64,000 nucleotides of DNA from Lotus japonicus (GCF_012489685.1 NC_080043.1:39943127-40007126), one strand, 5' to 3'. Positions 20,593 to 33,778 are shown, numbered from the stretch's first letter. The notes: generated by a model not told the origin, from the sequence alone. Numbers and translations are program-made.

Positions 20593-22195
20593 GTAACTGG
20601 TTCGATGAAGGAAGATGACTAACGAACTCGATCCGGATCCGGGAAGAAGCCTAGGTAACAGACGATGGCTAAATTCGAACTGCTGCAGAAAGAAACGACA
20701 GAAGATGCAGTAAGGAACGATGGAAGCTGAGCGAAGATTGTCAAGTTCGAACCTTTCTCACATCTCAGATGGAAGCCAACTTCGAAATCACTCTCAGCCT
20801 CACACGATCTCTCATTCTCGAAAGCTCTCTCAATCGCCTCACACACCCTCTAAGTCTCTCAATCTCTCAATCTCCTCTTCTTCCAATCTGATTTGGGAAC
20901 CGTAGATTCATGCACATTAGAAAATCACTTTTCGGGGAAAATCCGTTTTTTTACAGATATCTAAATTTTAGCTTTTGATAATTTAGGGACCTGAATCAAA
21001 TATCATAAAAACTGGGCCAGAGTAAGATATGCTAAAGTAATGTGGAAGAAGTAACAACTTTTTCTACTATTTAAAAATAATTCAAAATACAGGCTAAGGG
21101 CAAAATTATGATTGTGTAACTTTACACAAACAAAAACTTGTGTACAGTAAACAAACCCCAAGAACAATACAAATATAATAGAGTTGCATATGAAGTACTG
21201 AATTAAGGGTCTTCCTATTAACACCACCCACATAGCTATTTTTATCACCTTCTTATCTTTGGAATTCCAAATATACCCTTAAGGATAGACACTACTCTTT
21301 TATCAACACACAAGTTTTTCAAGTTTCAAAATTAGTTTTTGGAATTAGTATGTAGCAAATCACATTCCAAAATGTAACTCTTTTTTCATTCTGAAAATTA
21401 GTTTCTAACACATAATTACATGTCAAAAACTAGTTTGAAGAGGGTGGTTAGAATAAATGCGGAATGGTAAGAAAAGGAACTCCCATTATGAAACTAGAAC
21501 AAGACTCGGTTTGTTTTTCAGTTTGCATCCTCAATATACTTTTGGTCCGCACTCTGCACCGAACAATGTGTTATCATATTTGGATACTCACATTCATAAT
21601 TCACCCTAACCTACTTTGACCCTAAAACCCGCATTCACTCAATTGAACTCAACACTTACTTTTCAGTTGGGTAGATAAAAAAGCGTCTAAACATAAATCA
21701 CATCACACCCAACTCACATTAACTCAAATTATGTAATATAAATCCACATTCACTCAAACTCTATTTTGAAACTGAAATTCAAACACACTAACATTTACTC
21801 ATTAAAATCTTGCGAATCCTTAGTTCAGAATCCTAGTTCAGATTAACGTGATGTGGTAGAGCTTGTAAAGTAAAAAATATAGAGGAAAAGGTATCGATAA
21901 ATTTGAAGTATTATTCAAGTATACAACCATAAGTGATATTTTTTCACATCACTTTATTTAAACCTGTTTCATAACTTATTCAATTTTTCTACCTTTCCCA
22001 TTAGATGTCTCATCATCTATCTCTTCCCTTTTTTTATCGCTATCACATTTACAACACGTGTGAACCACTCATTATTCGTAACTAAAACAGTTTTCCAATT
22101 TCCATGCAGATATGGAGAATTAAACAATAAAACGGAACTAAGAATACCGTCATATCGCATCCTACCCCTCAATTACGTGGAGAAATTTGCATCAG
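20593..22195. other. Intergenic region downstream of ACX3, no recognised gene
   Basis: Moderately AT-rich unique-looking sequence. A (CT)-rich stretch around 20790-20885 (repeated CTCTCAATCTC) resembles a plant 5' leader but has no convincing ORF behind it. 21100-22190 would hold the ACX3 3' UTR near its right end. No terminal repeats or RNA genes were recognised. Confidence 0.5.
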
Positions 22196-25100
22196 CTAGT
22201 AATTTTGAGTAGAACCCCATGAATTTGAATCAACCCAGTCATATGCGATAGGGCTCAAAAATGCATCAGGAATACCAAATGAACTAACCAAGGCAAGTGC
22301 ATGGGGTCGAAGTTCAGCACAAAGTTTCGGCACTTCTTTCCTCACGGCAGCAGCATTCTGTGTGGACAAGTAACCATATCGAAGAAAGGCGGCATCTTCA
22401 TCCACACAAATCAAGGCATACAATGATCTCAACAGACCTAAGACATTCTACAAGGAGGCAAACACAGAAATCAGTAAATTCTGTTTCAGCCTTAGAAATA
22501 ATTTAACAAAAAACACTATGCACCGGAATATTTAACGAGCAATAATATTATTTACCTTCAATGAACCAGCTGGCAAAGCTGACTCAGTCTCCACGAACGT
22601 TTTCAGTATTGCTCGTTCAGAGAAAGCTCTGCCCAAGTCCTCTGCAAGCTGATAACTCTGATCGAGAAAAGAGTTTCAAACAGTAAGACACTGAAAAGAA
22701 GAAAGGAATAATTAACAAAACCTGGTACAATCCTCACTAGAATGAAGGCAGACTCTTTGCTTTCTCCACGAGATTGATGTTCTGAAACCTCTGCAGCAAA
22801 ACGTTTCAATAGATCCCGCTCTCTTAGGTGGAACAGATCAATCTGTGACAATGAGAGGTAAGAATAAAAGTAGAAGCTTCTAACCAGCTATTCCAAATAT
22901 CAACAAGGATAATAAAAGGATCACCTGAAAGTCACTGCTCCTAAGGTTAGAACTTGTTAACTGAGATGGGATAACAGGACAAGGTTTGTTCATGTGTTCT
23001 AATCCCAGACCACTAAATGGCTTGTTTTTCATCTGACATGCTATGTATTCTGCAAGGAGTGCCTTGCTGATCTGAGATGAAATATAGAATCCATGAATTC
23101 AATCAATCCATATTGAACGAAAATGAGCTGAGTGATGCTTAAACTTGACATGAATTATTTATTGCCACTTTAAGTGGCTAAGTCAAAAATCATAAGCTAA
23201 AAGTAAATTGACAAATTTCACCCATATCATAAATGGGAAATGGTCACTTCTACAGTCCTGTGGTTAACTATATAAATAAAAACATATTCACTGCAGTTTT
23301 TTCTTTTTTTTTTTGATACTTAATAGGCAATATTTCATCAAATATCTTTAAGGCAAAACAATAGATTTCTGTCTCTAACAAAATCATTCATGGAAAATTC
23401 CTTCGCAGTCTAAATGTGACAAAGCATAGGCCTAAAATCTCAATTAATTTATATCTAGAAAGTAATCAACCAAACAGTTAACATAGTTAGAAGAAGGCCA
23501 AAATTTGGTATCCTGAGAGTAGGATTCGAGAGGACTATTACTATATTTTCACTACCATTTAAATTTCAAATGCAAATAATCTAAACAACAAGCTAGGATT
23601 TAATTATTGCATTGTAGTCAACAGAACATATTTCTCATTGGTTTGAATTTAAAACATGTTGTGCTTAGTCATTCAAATTTCATATTTAACAGATTGCTCC
23701 ATCCTACCTGCTGCATCAGAACATTGTTGTCCCCCTCAAATGTTGACTGCACATCAAATTCACCCTTGAATTGACCAATACGATTTTCAGTTTTAATGCC
23801 TTGTCCTCCACAGGCTTCACGACATTCCTAATTCATACATTAAAAGAATCTTAATGAGGCCAATAACATATAATTATTAAACCCAAGTATAATAGGAATA
23901 CTTACCTGAAGTGTACGCATATTATTCCATGTAAAAGTAGCCTTGTATGCACTGGAAACAATATGAATTTCTTTGTTTGACTCAGGCGTTCTTTTCACAT
24001 ACATCATTTTGAGCTCAAATGCAGCAAGACTCATGGCATATCTGTTAAAAAAAGTAAGGAAATGAACATGAACAGGTCCATTGTTATAGCTGCCAAAGGC
24101 CAAACGTGGATAGTCATTTCTAATTAATCTCTAAACATTTATTCATAAATAACAATATAAATAAGCCACAAATCAGGTTTTTATGTCACAGCTCTCATGA
24201 GTGCATGCTGAAAATTGCTTCTAAATCAAATTTATTAGAGATAGGAAAATATCTTCTGAGTGTGTCTAAAAAATAATTAATCCCACAATATCAAGTATTT
24301 ATTTTAAATATTCTTAACATTTTGGTGGGAAATAAACTTGGTGTCTTAAATTATCCGGGATATATACTAAATTGGTATACTTAAAGTACCGGGTTCCTAA
24401 AAGACTTGAATCAATTGGAGGTCACAGCTAATAGATATTGAAATGCTTAAGCTTAGAGAACTTACACTTTTGCCAGTAAAGGTAATAGACGCCTCTGATG
24501 ACTTGGGTAATCAAGCAGTAAAACTTCTGGCCCATTTGGTGTAATAGAAAATGCCTGCCTTGTCAATGCATACCTTATAGCAATGGCTAAGCTAACCTAC
24601 CAACAGCAAATTTATGGCATGATAGTATAAGATGTTAGAGTTTGTTATGAGTTTGATAAATTCAATAAAAAAAATAAAAGAATACATACAAAGGGATCAC
24701 ATCCACAAAAAAAATTGCACATTACCTTGGACATGTAAACAGCACTGACGGAAATAGTTACACGACCAGAGGTCAAAGGTGCTAAGAATGCTCCAAATCT
24801 CTGGAGCAAGAATGACACATAACAAAGTATATGTTAGCAAGCTATCAATTGGGAATAACTAAGACCAGAAGAAGACCAAGGAGAATATCATCTGTCTGAA
24901 AAATCATTAACCTGATCTGGATTTTTTATCACACTCAAATACTCGCCACTTGGTGAAACATCAGCCACAGAATTTAACAAATTCTCTCTGGGTATTCTAA
25001 CATTGTCAAACCTGAAGATACATATTCAGACGTCGACTTATTTAAGTAAAATTCATTCATCAGGTTCTATCTTATATGAAAAATGTGTATATTACCAGAT

Positions 25101-27474
25101 ACGGCCATTGTCAACTCCATTTAAACCAATTTTGTGACCACATTCAGCTATTCGGATGTTTGGACATATGTTCCCGTCTAAATCTCTGATTTGGGTAATA
25201 AATGCATGCACCCCTTGATTGTTTCCATTGATGTAGAGTTGTGAAAACACTATAGTGTGTGTTGCATGCTGAAAACAAAAATGTCAATAATATAATGTTA
25301 ATATCTACAAAGATATAGCAGGAGAAAAATGTAAGCACCCAAACAATCTTAATGACATCTAAGCTTTACACTGTTATGAACTACTTATCCCAAAATTTTA
25401 AACTAATTGATTAAAACACATAAATTGTTTTACAATATATTTCTCATAGATATATAATTATCGTTGTTTACAAAAAAAATCCTTACATTTGCTGCACCAC
25501 CAATCCAATACTTCTGAGCCGATTCACATGGAGTATTGATAATAAACTCTCCAGTACTTGAATCATAAGTAGTTACTGTTTCAATTCCTCGGACCTATGA
25601 AAAACAGTTAGTTTGAAAGAATTATTGAAAGTGATAAGGTAAAAGCATAATAAAAAAAAAAAAAAACCGCATGTGGAGCAGCCCACACATACATTACTTC
25701 CATGGCCCAGCTCAGACATAGCAAAACAACCCTTCATCTCATAGTTTTCAGTAGCTTTCAACCACTTGTCATGATGGCGCTTGGTTCCCAGAAACTTTAC
25801 GGCCCCACCCCTAAATCCAGTATTCATCAGAGAAACTGACAGTTAGTTAATTTATGACATGATATACTTTAACAGTCTTTCCTTGAAAAAACTAAGAAAA
25901 AGACGAGAAAAAAATTCGTGTAATGAATTGATTTACTTTGGTTACAGTTCTCCCACAAACTAGCTTCAGAGAGAACAAAATCACATTAAATTATAGATCA
26001 TGTAAGTTGTCTGGCAAAGAATATGTCTATAGGGATGTTTTAAACTTGAAAACAAAATTTCCTTCCTCCGTAGAATCTAAATGCATAATTCAAACATCTG
26101 GATTCACCCTTCAGGACCCCCTGCCACACACACTCACATAACAGTACACAAACAAAAACAAGGCATGGACTCAGTAATGCAACAAGACCACTAAATTCTT
26201 TGTCAAGTACAGAATTAAACTCCACCCCAGAACTCTCCATGGTTGAATACAATCCTCTAAAAGGGTGCGCTTCATTAGATACAAAATTATCGATAAGCCT
26301 TCATCTATTAGCTTAAGCTTTTTAATAATTAGTTACATTATGCCAACACATCTATAACTAACTGTCAAGAGGTGGGTCATTCCTACCAAAACTCCCCCAA
26401 ATTAAAATTGAATTTCAGTAAAAGATACTGAATATGTGCATCAAGTTCAAAAGAACTTACTCAAGTTGGGATAAACGTTAGGCCTATCTGGTTCAAGAGA
26501 ATATTTCCTATTTTTATTTCAAGTCTCAACTTATAATCAGTCGGCTCCACAAGGAGGCATGATGCTATGTACAAAAAAGAATGTGTCAGTATCTTTCTCT
26601 TTTTAACAAAACAAAATTCCATCCTTTTTCTTACAAACACAAGAGACCCCATTTCTATAAACCATAATTTTTCTACCTACCTTATTTTCTACCCCATATG
26701 AGATCTGAGTGTAATAGTCAAAGAAATTTCGAAACTCAATTATAAGATTTGACCACTAAACTCCAAATTTTTTAGATAGTTAGATATAAAACCCATGATT
26801 CAAATTTCAAATCAAAGACATAGTGTCATTAGGAGAGAAATGGATAAATTGGGGATCAAAATACATCTTATCTCTCACTTTCTCAATCAATTTGCGTCTC
26901 TGTTCCCATAAAAAATGATTTCTGATCAAGCTCAATGGCATAGCGAAAAACCCACTAGTATTAAAAAGCCATGAGAATGAGGGAGGGAGAAAACGTACCA
27001 CAAGAAGACATGAACACCAATCTTAATAGCGAGCGAGTGATCATACATTCCGATAACCTCATGAAGCGCGAGCTTCCTCAGCTCCTCTTGCGGCCCATCA
27101 CCGGTGAGCCACCCACGGAATACCCCACGATCCAACAGATACGCGATTCGCTTCATCGTCGCCTCACGCTGCTGCTCCATCGACTGGTTGTAATCAGGGG
27201 AAACGAACACCCTCCCGCCGAGCTCACGGCGGTTAAAGAGGCCGCTCTGAATGATCAGACTGAACAGCCAGTCGCGGTCTTCAAGATTGTGGCCGTCCAT
27301 CAACCGCCGCATCTCCGTCACGTCGAAGGTGATAGGGTTCGAGTCGGAGAGCTCCGGAGGGGAGTAGCTGAGACAGCTGTTGCGGTTTAGAATGGCGGTG
27401 GCTGGTGGAGGGTTGTGGCGGAGGTGGTTGGCGAGGATCTCGGTTCGCCGGGAAACGCGGTGGTGGTTGTCCAT
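22196..27474 (-). CDS. ACX3: Peroxisomal acyl-CoA oxidase, medium-chain type (ACX3)
   Basis: Thirteen GT-AG exons give an uninterrupted 680-residue protein: 27474-26999, 25810-25693, 25594-25487, 25268-25096, 25011-24912, 24800-24726, 24596-24466, 24041-23906, 23827-23708, 23071-22925, 22842-22738, 22657-22556, 22447-22196. It oxidises acyl-CoA to trans-2-enoyl-CoA with FAD and releases H2O2, the first step of peroxisomal beta-oxidation. The order and motifs match Arabidopsis ACX3 (675 residues): [34 protein letters not shown] (acyl-CoA/FAD region), [40 protein letters not shown], and C-terminal [17 protein letters not shown]. There is no PTS1 at the C-terminus (STQNY). The N-terminus has a PTS2-like nonamer, RTEILANHL (residues 10-18), with Thr at position 2. 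Intron 1 is 1,188 bp. No break was found, so it is probably functional. Confidence 0.93.
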
Positions 27475-27845
27475 GGCGGAGGGTGAGAACTGAGAAGAGT
27501 TGAAGGGTGGTTGAATTCTGAGAGTTGTGAGAGTTTTTTTGGAAGAGAAATGTGAACAGTTTGAGAAAATGATAACGAATGAAGAAGACACGTCACACGT
27601 AGACTTTTTGGAAATTAAATTAAAAAAATAAGACGTGGAAGATTGGATCATTTGACTTGTTTTGGTTAACTTTAATTCAATTTGATTAAATGTCCATATT
27701 CAATTAAAATCGATTTTGATACATACCTGAATTATTAACAAATTGGATAATATGAGAGTTGGGTAAGAGTAAGGTAGAATAAGACTCATATATACTTTTA
27801 TTATATTATGTGTTTGAGGTAGACAAAATATAGAGTTTAATGGAT
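27475..27845. other. Upstream region of ACX3 (leader and promoter)
   Basis: 27475-27600 is the likely 5' leader, with pyrimidine-rich sequence on the gene strand. Further out the DNA is AT-rich. No confident TATA box or cis-element could be assigned. Confidence 0.4.
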
Positions 27846-28002
27846 ATGCACTGTCAGTGTAAAATAGTTTTACACGGATATCCAATCAATGTTTGCCACG
27901 TAGGAGAGAGAGTAACATTCATTTTTAATTTTAATTAAAACAAAATCATATTTACTTATTTGGCGGAATTCAATTGGAGGTCATTTTACACTGACAGTGC
28001 AT
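27846..28002. mobile_element. MITE with perfect 20-bp terminal inverted repeats
   Basis: ATGCACTGTCAGTGTAAAAT at 27846-27865 is exactly repeated in inverse at 27983-28002. The 157-bp body is AT-rich and non-coding. This CACTGTCAGTGTAAAA end is a common legume MITE signature. The target duplication is not clear. It lies about 370 bp upstream of the ACX3 start codon. Confidence 0.8.
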
Positions 28003-28431
28003 AATTAAATTCCAAAATATAATAGAATATGATATAAAATTGAAAAATAATCAATTTTCTTGGAATAAAAATACATAATATTTACTAATATTTAATTTTT
28101 TTAAAAATGATTATTTATTAAGCTTAATTTTTTTACATTTTATAAATGCGCCTATGTTGTACCAAAATAAATGAGCCTATGTTTTTAAAATTAACTAAAA
28201 TTAAATTAATATTTATTAATTAGCCTTGTTTATTTTAGTTAAAATTATAGCCAATTGATTTTAAGTAAGAAATGGCAAGAATTGAATTAGAACTTATCAA
28301 TTGATTTTAGTAAAAATTTACTACTTACTTCAAATTCGATAACAATTTTAAAGTTAAAATTATAACCAATTGATAAAATCACATTATTCTTATGTACTCC
28401 ATTAAACTTTGACATATGTTATGAGATAGAA
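28003..28431. other. AT-rich intergenic sequence
   Basis: Very AT-rich; nothing gene-like seen. A short phrase CCAATTGATTTTAAGTAAGAAAT recurs in variant form around 28250-28370. Confidence 0.5.
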
Positions 28432-29042
28432 ATTTTTTTTTTTTTTCCGAAAGCAAAAATGATATATATTAATAAAAGGTCAATCTTGAAATCTCCAACT
28501 AAACCAAAACCGAATAAAACGCCTACAAACCAAAAAGCCCCGAAAAAACCATGAATCGACAAGAACCCAACCGCAAATAACCCTACCTAACAAAAACCCA
28601 GCCACAAAAAAAACCAAATGGCATGAACGCGTGCTTCAAGTCAAAACGACAACACCTAAAAACAAAAACCCTAAAGGAAACACATGCCAAACACCGGGAA
28701 AGGACCTCCATTCGGCAACGAGAGACGGCGAAAAGTTCGACCAGAAAGGGTACCTATCAAGCCTCATCTAAGCTACCAAAAAAACAAAGACCTGAAGCAA
28801 CATCAACGCCTCCATCACCTACGCATCACCTTGCCAAGCAACCGACTCCAAGGAAGCACACAAGCGCAATTCAAACCCTCATAGCAACCCCTAGCAACCA
28901 ACCAACAACTAGGAAAGGTTCACCCACAAAATCAAGATGCAGCATATGCTCAACCAAACGGGAACACCTCAGCCACAACTTAGAGAGCGAGAAGCAGCAC
29001 ATGTTCAACCAAACGAGAACACCTCATAGCCTCGACCACTAA
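28432..29042 (-). mobile_element. Probable truncated LINE 3' end
   Basis: On the minus strand the block ends TTAATATATATCATTTTTGC..TTTCGG followed by a run of about 16 A (plus strand T run at about 28434-28449). This is the usual layout of plant L1 3' tails. The body is unusually A/C-rich on the plus strand, with no stop-free coding on the LINE strand. Target duplications were not identified, so the 5' limit is approximate. Confidence 0.4.
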
Positions 29043-29659
29043 AACACATGTGAAAATGTTAATGAGCCGATGATTTTATCTAAGGTAAATCTTGGGGGAC
29101 TTCAACAACCAGTACAAAAATTCCATTTAACAGTCGTTTTCATTGCATGTGCATATATATTATTCTCTACCTAAAAAGTATGGCTAATATTATAAAATAG
29201 TATTACATTTTTTCATGAAGATTATTGAAATGATTAATTGATAATTTTTATTAAAAATTAAATAATTACATGTTCTATTCATATATTAATTTTGAACTTC
29301 TATTTTTTCAGAATGAAACAATTTCTACAAATATATTTTTTAACATGTATCTTATAAATAATTATACGAAATTAATGTTTAATTATTTCTTTACTTAAAA
29401 AATTATTTGGTTCTTTGTTTGATTGGTAAAAATATTTCAATTCGGCATTGAATATTTACATTCAAAGGTTACATAGAAATGATTATGGGTATGGTTTTAA
29501 ATTTTTAATTTGTAAAATAACAAAATCTTATATCTGAATTTTTGCTTACTTCTAATTTTATTTATATTTATGTAGATCAGTAGATGGGTTTACAAAGGTA
29601 CAACATCCCTTCTCATAGGAAATCACATAGAATCATAATGGCATAATCAGTTTTTTTAA

Positions 29660-29945
29660 ATTTATTAATATGCTAAAAACTGATTGGTTTAGATGTAGGT
29701 GGTGGGATAAAATTTCAGATTAAAAAAAGTCAAAAATAAAACAATTAACATGGCTTATTACATGCTTACCCTTCAATAATACATCAAATAGCAATTGAAC
29801 CATTCCCAAGTTTCCAAAAGTAGTAATACTAATTTCTTTTTGATTTTTTTAATTCTTCAAAAAATGGCTGAAACACTCCCAATGGATGCCAAGTGTCAAA
29901 AGTTTCCTTCTTATAGGTTCTCTTTTATATTGTATTTAGATTTAG
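29660..29945. repeat. Dispersed repeat, copy A
   Basis: Shares phrases in the same order with 38310-38636: GATTGG..TAG..GTAGGT..GTGG, CCAAGTTTCCAAAAGT, TTTTGATTTTTTT, GCTGAAAC, GCCAAGTGTCAAAA, and GGTTCTCTTTTATAT followed by TATTTAGATTTAGAT. The level of similarity suggests an old dispersed element. No coding content. Confidence 0.7.
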
Positions 29946-29966
29946 ATATATATATATATATATATA

Positions 29967-30212
29967 GAGAGGATGTATCTTATGAGAAATGTAATCTTAT
30001 ATGAGAAAATGAGAATAAATCACGACCGTTAGATCTAACCATCAACGGTCAAGATTAAAACATTAAGTCATGTGACTTTTTTAAGTGATCATGTGACAAT
30101 CACATGACCATTAAATTCTTTTAATCTTAACCTTCGATTGTTAGATCTAACGGTCGTGATTTATTCTCATTTTCTCACATAAGATTACCTTTCTCATAAG
30201 ATACATCCCCTA
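29967..30212. mobile_element. MITE with very long inverted repeats (near-palindrome)
   Basis: GGATGTATCTTATGAGAAA from 29971 and its inverse ending near 30209 start arms of about 95 bases with only a handful of mismatches. The arms include AATAAATCACGACCGTTAG. The arms meet over a short AT-rich centre. It lies between TA-repeat stretches, so the target is probably TA. Such elements can fold into a long hairpin RNA. Confidence 0.8.
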
Positions 30213-32269
30213 TATATATATATATATTTACTTTTAAACATATAAAAAATTCTAAAATTATTTTGAAATTTATTGTTTATTATTTTCAACTTGAAAATAT
30301 TGTAATATAAATGTTCTTCCCCGTGTAATCTATATTTTCACAATCAAATTAAAATGGTTTCGTATATCTTCTCTTAAAATTATTTAAAAGTCGGTAAAAA
30401 GTACTAAAATTATATTAAAAAAATTCTATTAGTTTCAACTTAATTTTAACATCAAATTTTTTTTAAGTACTCTAGGTTGGGATAATGAGAAGATTTATGT
30501 GTGGAGGACCCCTTAGATAAGATCTTTTGTAAAACCCATGAATTAATTACTGATAATATAAGCAACATAAGAATGAGAGCATATTGGTAAATAGCACATT
30601 TCACTGGTCACATACCATAGTTCATGTTATCAAACTTTAAATTCACACAAAAGAAGAGAAAAAGGATACACCAGATTCACATAGTTCTGCCAACAAACGA
30701 TAACATGTAGCTTGAATAACTTTGTACTACTGCATAAACAAATTAGATCTACATTAGTTTTGATGACAAACATGAAGTAAATAATAGTGACAAAATTCTC
30801 TATCAATAGTTCTGGCACTTAACATGCTACACAAAGGTCATCCTTCATTAAACACAAACATAGAACTGTTAAACATGTTGGTATGCATTGAAAGTTGCCA
30901 GAAATGTCCACTTCTTAGCTAGATGCCCAGCACCAAGCACATCAATGGAGAGCGTCCTAGTTTGTGGGGCATTTTCCAAATATCTTGATAATGGAGTTTC
31001 ATTTATAAATCTTGATGAGGGTTTGAGAGAGAAAAGATTCAGATAAAGTAAAGAGGAACAAAGAAAGTTAATATTGTCAAAAAAGAGAAGTGATTCAGAT
31101 TAAAATCACTCTTTCCATTATACAATAACAATGCTCCAAATACAACAACAGGAAGTGTTATATGAAAAGAGCTTACCTTTGTAATGAGAAATCAGATGCA
31201 GAATCAACAATGGTACATCAATGAATAGAGTTCCAGTAATAGTATATCCAATACACGCCCAAACAAAAATGATATGCTATTATCAAAGGAAAGGATGAAG
31301 AGTTGATTAGAAAAGTCTAGCCTGCTGAGAAAATAAACCTATTAGAAAAGGGAAGATGAAGAGTTAATTAAAGAATAATTAAACCTACCAAAATATTTTT
31401 CTTCTGCTGCAACATTCTTCTTATGCTACTATTCTCTTCTAACAATTAAAGGCCATGTCTCCCTAAGGCACTATCTATCTTTCTTTACAACCTTTTCAGA
31501 TCATTATACACACAACAAATGAAAACAAAAAATTAGAACACAAAAATAAAGATGACAACCTTGGGAAGATAAGGATGAAGAAAGAGCACAGTTAGGGGAT
31601 GCTACTTCCGTAATGGCTGAGAGGGTGAGGATTACCTAAATTCTTCAATGTGATTCATCCTCGCAGAACCTATAACCAAAAAACTCACGAAGAAATTAGT
31701 GCTACCATAGTTAAAGGTAATCTGCAACTAAAAACACAGGAAACGAAAGATAAGTTGAATTGGATATGGAACACTTTATCACTCCACACACTCCCTTTTT
31801 ATAGTATGCCTAATATGTGTAAAAGGGGCAATTGCAATAGGGAGAAATAAGCAACTGAAAACGCAGAGTAGATTGAGAAAGAAGGTTTTATGTTTTGGAT
31901 GAAAATTCTTGTGTTATTTATAGGTGAAGCCTCATGAATTCTATCACATTAGGTTGGCAAAAGAAACCAATCAAAATAATAAGTGAGAGTATCAAAAAAA
32001 AAAATTGAATACAATTTTGAAAACACGTTTTGGGAATGTAGATAATTAATGTGATTAGATTTTTTTCCAAGGCCATGATTATGCATGTGAATGAAAACAA
32101 AATGATAAGGTATTCAATTATCCTTTTTTTTAGTGGTGAGATTAGTAGGCTATAGTTTGTAGTTATTTTTCAACAATGGGAAATTAGAATGCAAAGAGGT
32201 ATTAAGGAGAAAGGCACGTAAAAAAGAAAAGATATCAGAAGGATATTAAAGAGGTTTAAAAGAGGGGTT
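30213..32269. other. Intergenic region without recognised genes
   Basis: AT-rich, with only short ORFs that lack codon character or motifs. No inverted terminal repeats, RNA genes or conserved protein segments were recognised. 31590-31900 is somewhat less AT-rich but also unassigned. Confidence 0.5.
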
Positions 32270-32282
32270 AACAATGCTAAAA
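32270..32282. repeat. LINE target-site duplication, 5' copy
   Basis: AACAATGCTAAAA, repeated exactly at 37912-37924 after the poly(A) of the LINE. The first A may belong to the tail in the 3' copy. Confidence 0.9.
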
Positions 32283-32515
32283 TGTCTCTGCTAGGGTTTT
32301 TACCACGGTCTCCATCTGACCCACAGCCGCCACTCTGTTGACCCACAGCCGCCACAACCGTTTTCTTGCTTTTCCCGAGGTACGTTGCATGGTGCTGTTT
32401 CTGTACTGTGCATCGTGGTGATTCCGATTCTTTCTTCTTGGCTGCACGATAGCCATTCTATTTCTGTTTCTCCATCAATACCTTCGAGCTTCTGTTGGTT
32501 TCCGCTTCTGCTTCC

Positions 32516-33778
32516 ATGGCTGGGAATAGAAACGTTCGACTAGCTGGTGCTGAGAGAGAGGTTTTGAATCTGGGGAGAGTACAGGTCGATCCGGACCTAG
32601 CCCAAGATGTCTGGGCCGTGGGCAAGCTGCTATGCCGGGGAGAGTTCCAACCGAGGGCTCTGAGGAGCGTATTACTGCGAGCGTGGGGACCTTCCCACCA
32701 TGTTGAGTTCAGAGAGATAAACCAGAACTTATTCCTTTTCAAGTTCTCTAATACCAGAGAAAGGAATTTTGCTGTGCGTGGGGGACCTTGGCTCTTCAAT
32801 CGCTTCAATGTCATCCTCCAGCCGTTCCGGGTACATGAGATTCCTGCTCAGGTACCGTTGGTGCAGACACCGTACTGGGTGCAGGTCCATGACCTTCCAG
32901 TTTGGCTCAGAAAGCAATCGACTGCTCAATCTTTGGGCAGGGGGTTTGCGGGATTCATTGCATGGGACAAATCGGATTCCAACCGGTTTGGGGAGTTTTT
33001 CAGAATCAGAGTTTGGGTGAACGTAACCGTCCCTCTCCGGCGAGGCCAAGCACTAACCACTGAGGGCGGACAACCTTTTGAGGTTTTTTTCAAATATGAG
33101 CGGCTTCGCAACTTTTGTTACCGCTGTGGTCTGATTGACCATGTGATCCGTGACTGCGATGTTCCCCCGCCGGCGGATGAAACACAAGCAAACGTGCCGT
33201 ATGGCCCATGGCTTAGGGCCGGGGATGGAGCCAATGATTACTGGCGTAACCGCGATGGGGTTGGAAGAGATGATCGACGCCGAGGGGTAGCTGTTGGCAA
33301 CGATGGAAACGGTGAGAATGTGGCCGGGGTTGGCGTAGGGCAGGAAGATGACTTGGATGTCGATGCTGAGTTGGAGAAACTTGAGGAAGAAAACCGAGAC
33401 ACTACCTCAAGGTCTGGGCATGGGTCAAGGGTGCAGGAAGAGGATAACAACACCTCCATGGCCACGGAGACCCTCCTTATGGGCAGCTCCTCTAGTGGGA
33501 CACAGGATAAGAGTCATGAGGACTCTTCTTTCACCTTTCCAAGCGTTGGTTTACCGGCGGGAGGAGATGAGAATGGAGGTGGTGGGGGAGCTACCAAGCC
33601 TATGCAATCTGCCATGTTTTCCGACACAAACCTGCGCAAGCGTGCAGTTGGGACTTCCGACAATGGTGCTTCTCATATGAGTAGTGGTTCTGGGGTGTCT
33701 CCCCCTTTAAAGAGACAAAACAACATTTCTGGATTGGGAATGGCGGAGTCTGTTGATCAGCTCCGCCCACCTCAATGA
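32516..33778 (+). CDS. LINE ORF1, gag-like RNA-binding protein
   Basis: 420 residues from MAGNRNVRLAGAEREV. The N-terminal half is the plant LINE DUF4283-type domain (LLCRGEFQPRALRSVLLRAW, FAVRGGPWLFNRFNVILQPF, VWVNVTVPLRRG). It is followed by a CCHC zinc knuckle C201-x2-C204-x4-H209-x4-C214 in FCYRCGLIDHVIRDC. The rest is low-complexity Gly/Asp/Ser-rich. The in-frame ATG at 32516 was chosen because the preceding in-frame codons have no ATG. It should bind LINE RNA in the ribonucleoprotein. The TGA stop overlaps the ATG of ORF2 in ATGA. Confidence 0.9.
   Translation: MAGNRNVRLAGAEREVLNLGRVQVDPDLAQDVWAVGKLLCRGEFQPRALRSVLLRAWGPSHHVEFREINQNLFLFKFSNTRERNFAVRGGPWLFNRFNVILQPFRVHEIPAQVPLVQTPYWVQVHDLPVWLRKQSTAQSLGRGFAGFIAWDKSDSNRFGEFFRIRVWVNVTVPLRRGQALTTEGGQPFEVFFKYERLRNFCYRCGLIDHVIRDCDVPPPADETQANVPYGPWLRAGDGANDYWRNRDGVGRDDRRRGVAVGNDGNGENVAGVGVGQEDDLDVDAELEKLEEENRDTTSRSGHGSRVQEEDNNTSMATETLLMGSSSSGTQDKSHEDSSFTFPSVGLPAGGDENGGGGGATKPMQSAMFSDTNLRKRAVGTSDNGASHMSSGSGVSPPLKRQNNISGLGMAESVDQLRPPQ

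Noticed and set aside
28623..29042. 139-codon ORF rich in Lys, Thr and Pro
   Set aside because: Comes from A/C-rich non-coding sequence on the strand opposite to the probable LINE tail, no domain.
32458..33049. Minus-strand ORFs over LINE ORF1
   Set aside because: Shadows of the GC-rich ORF1 coding strand.
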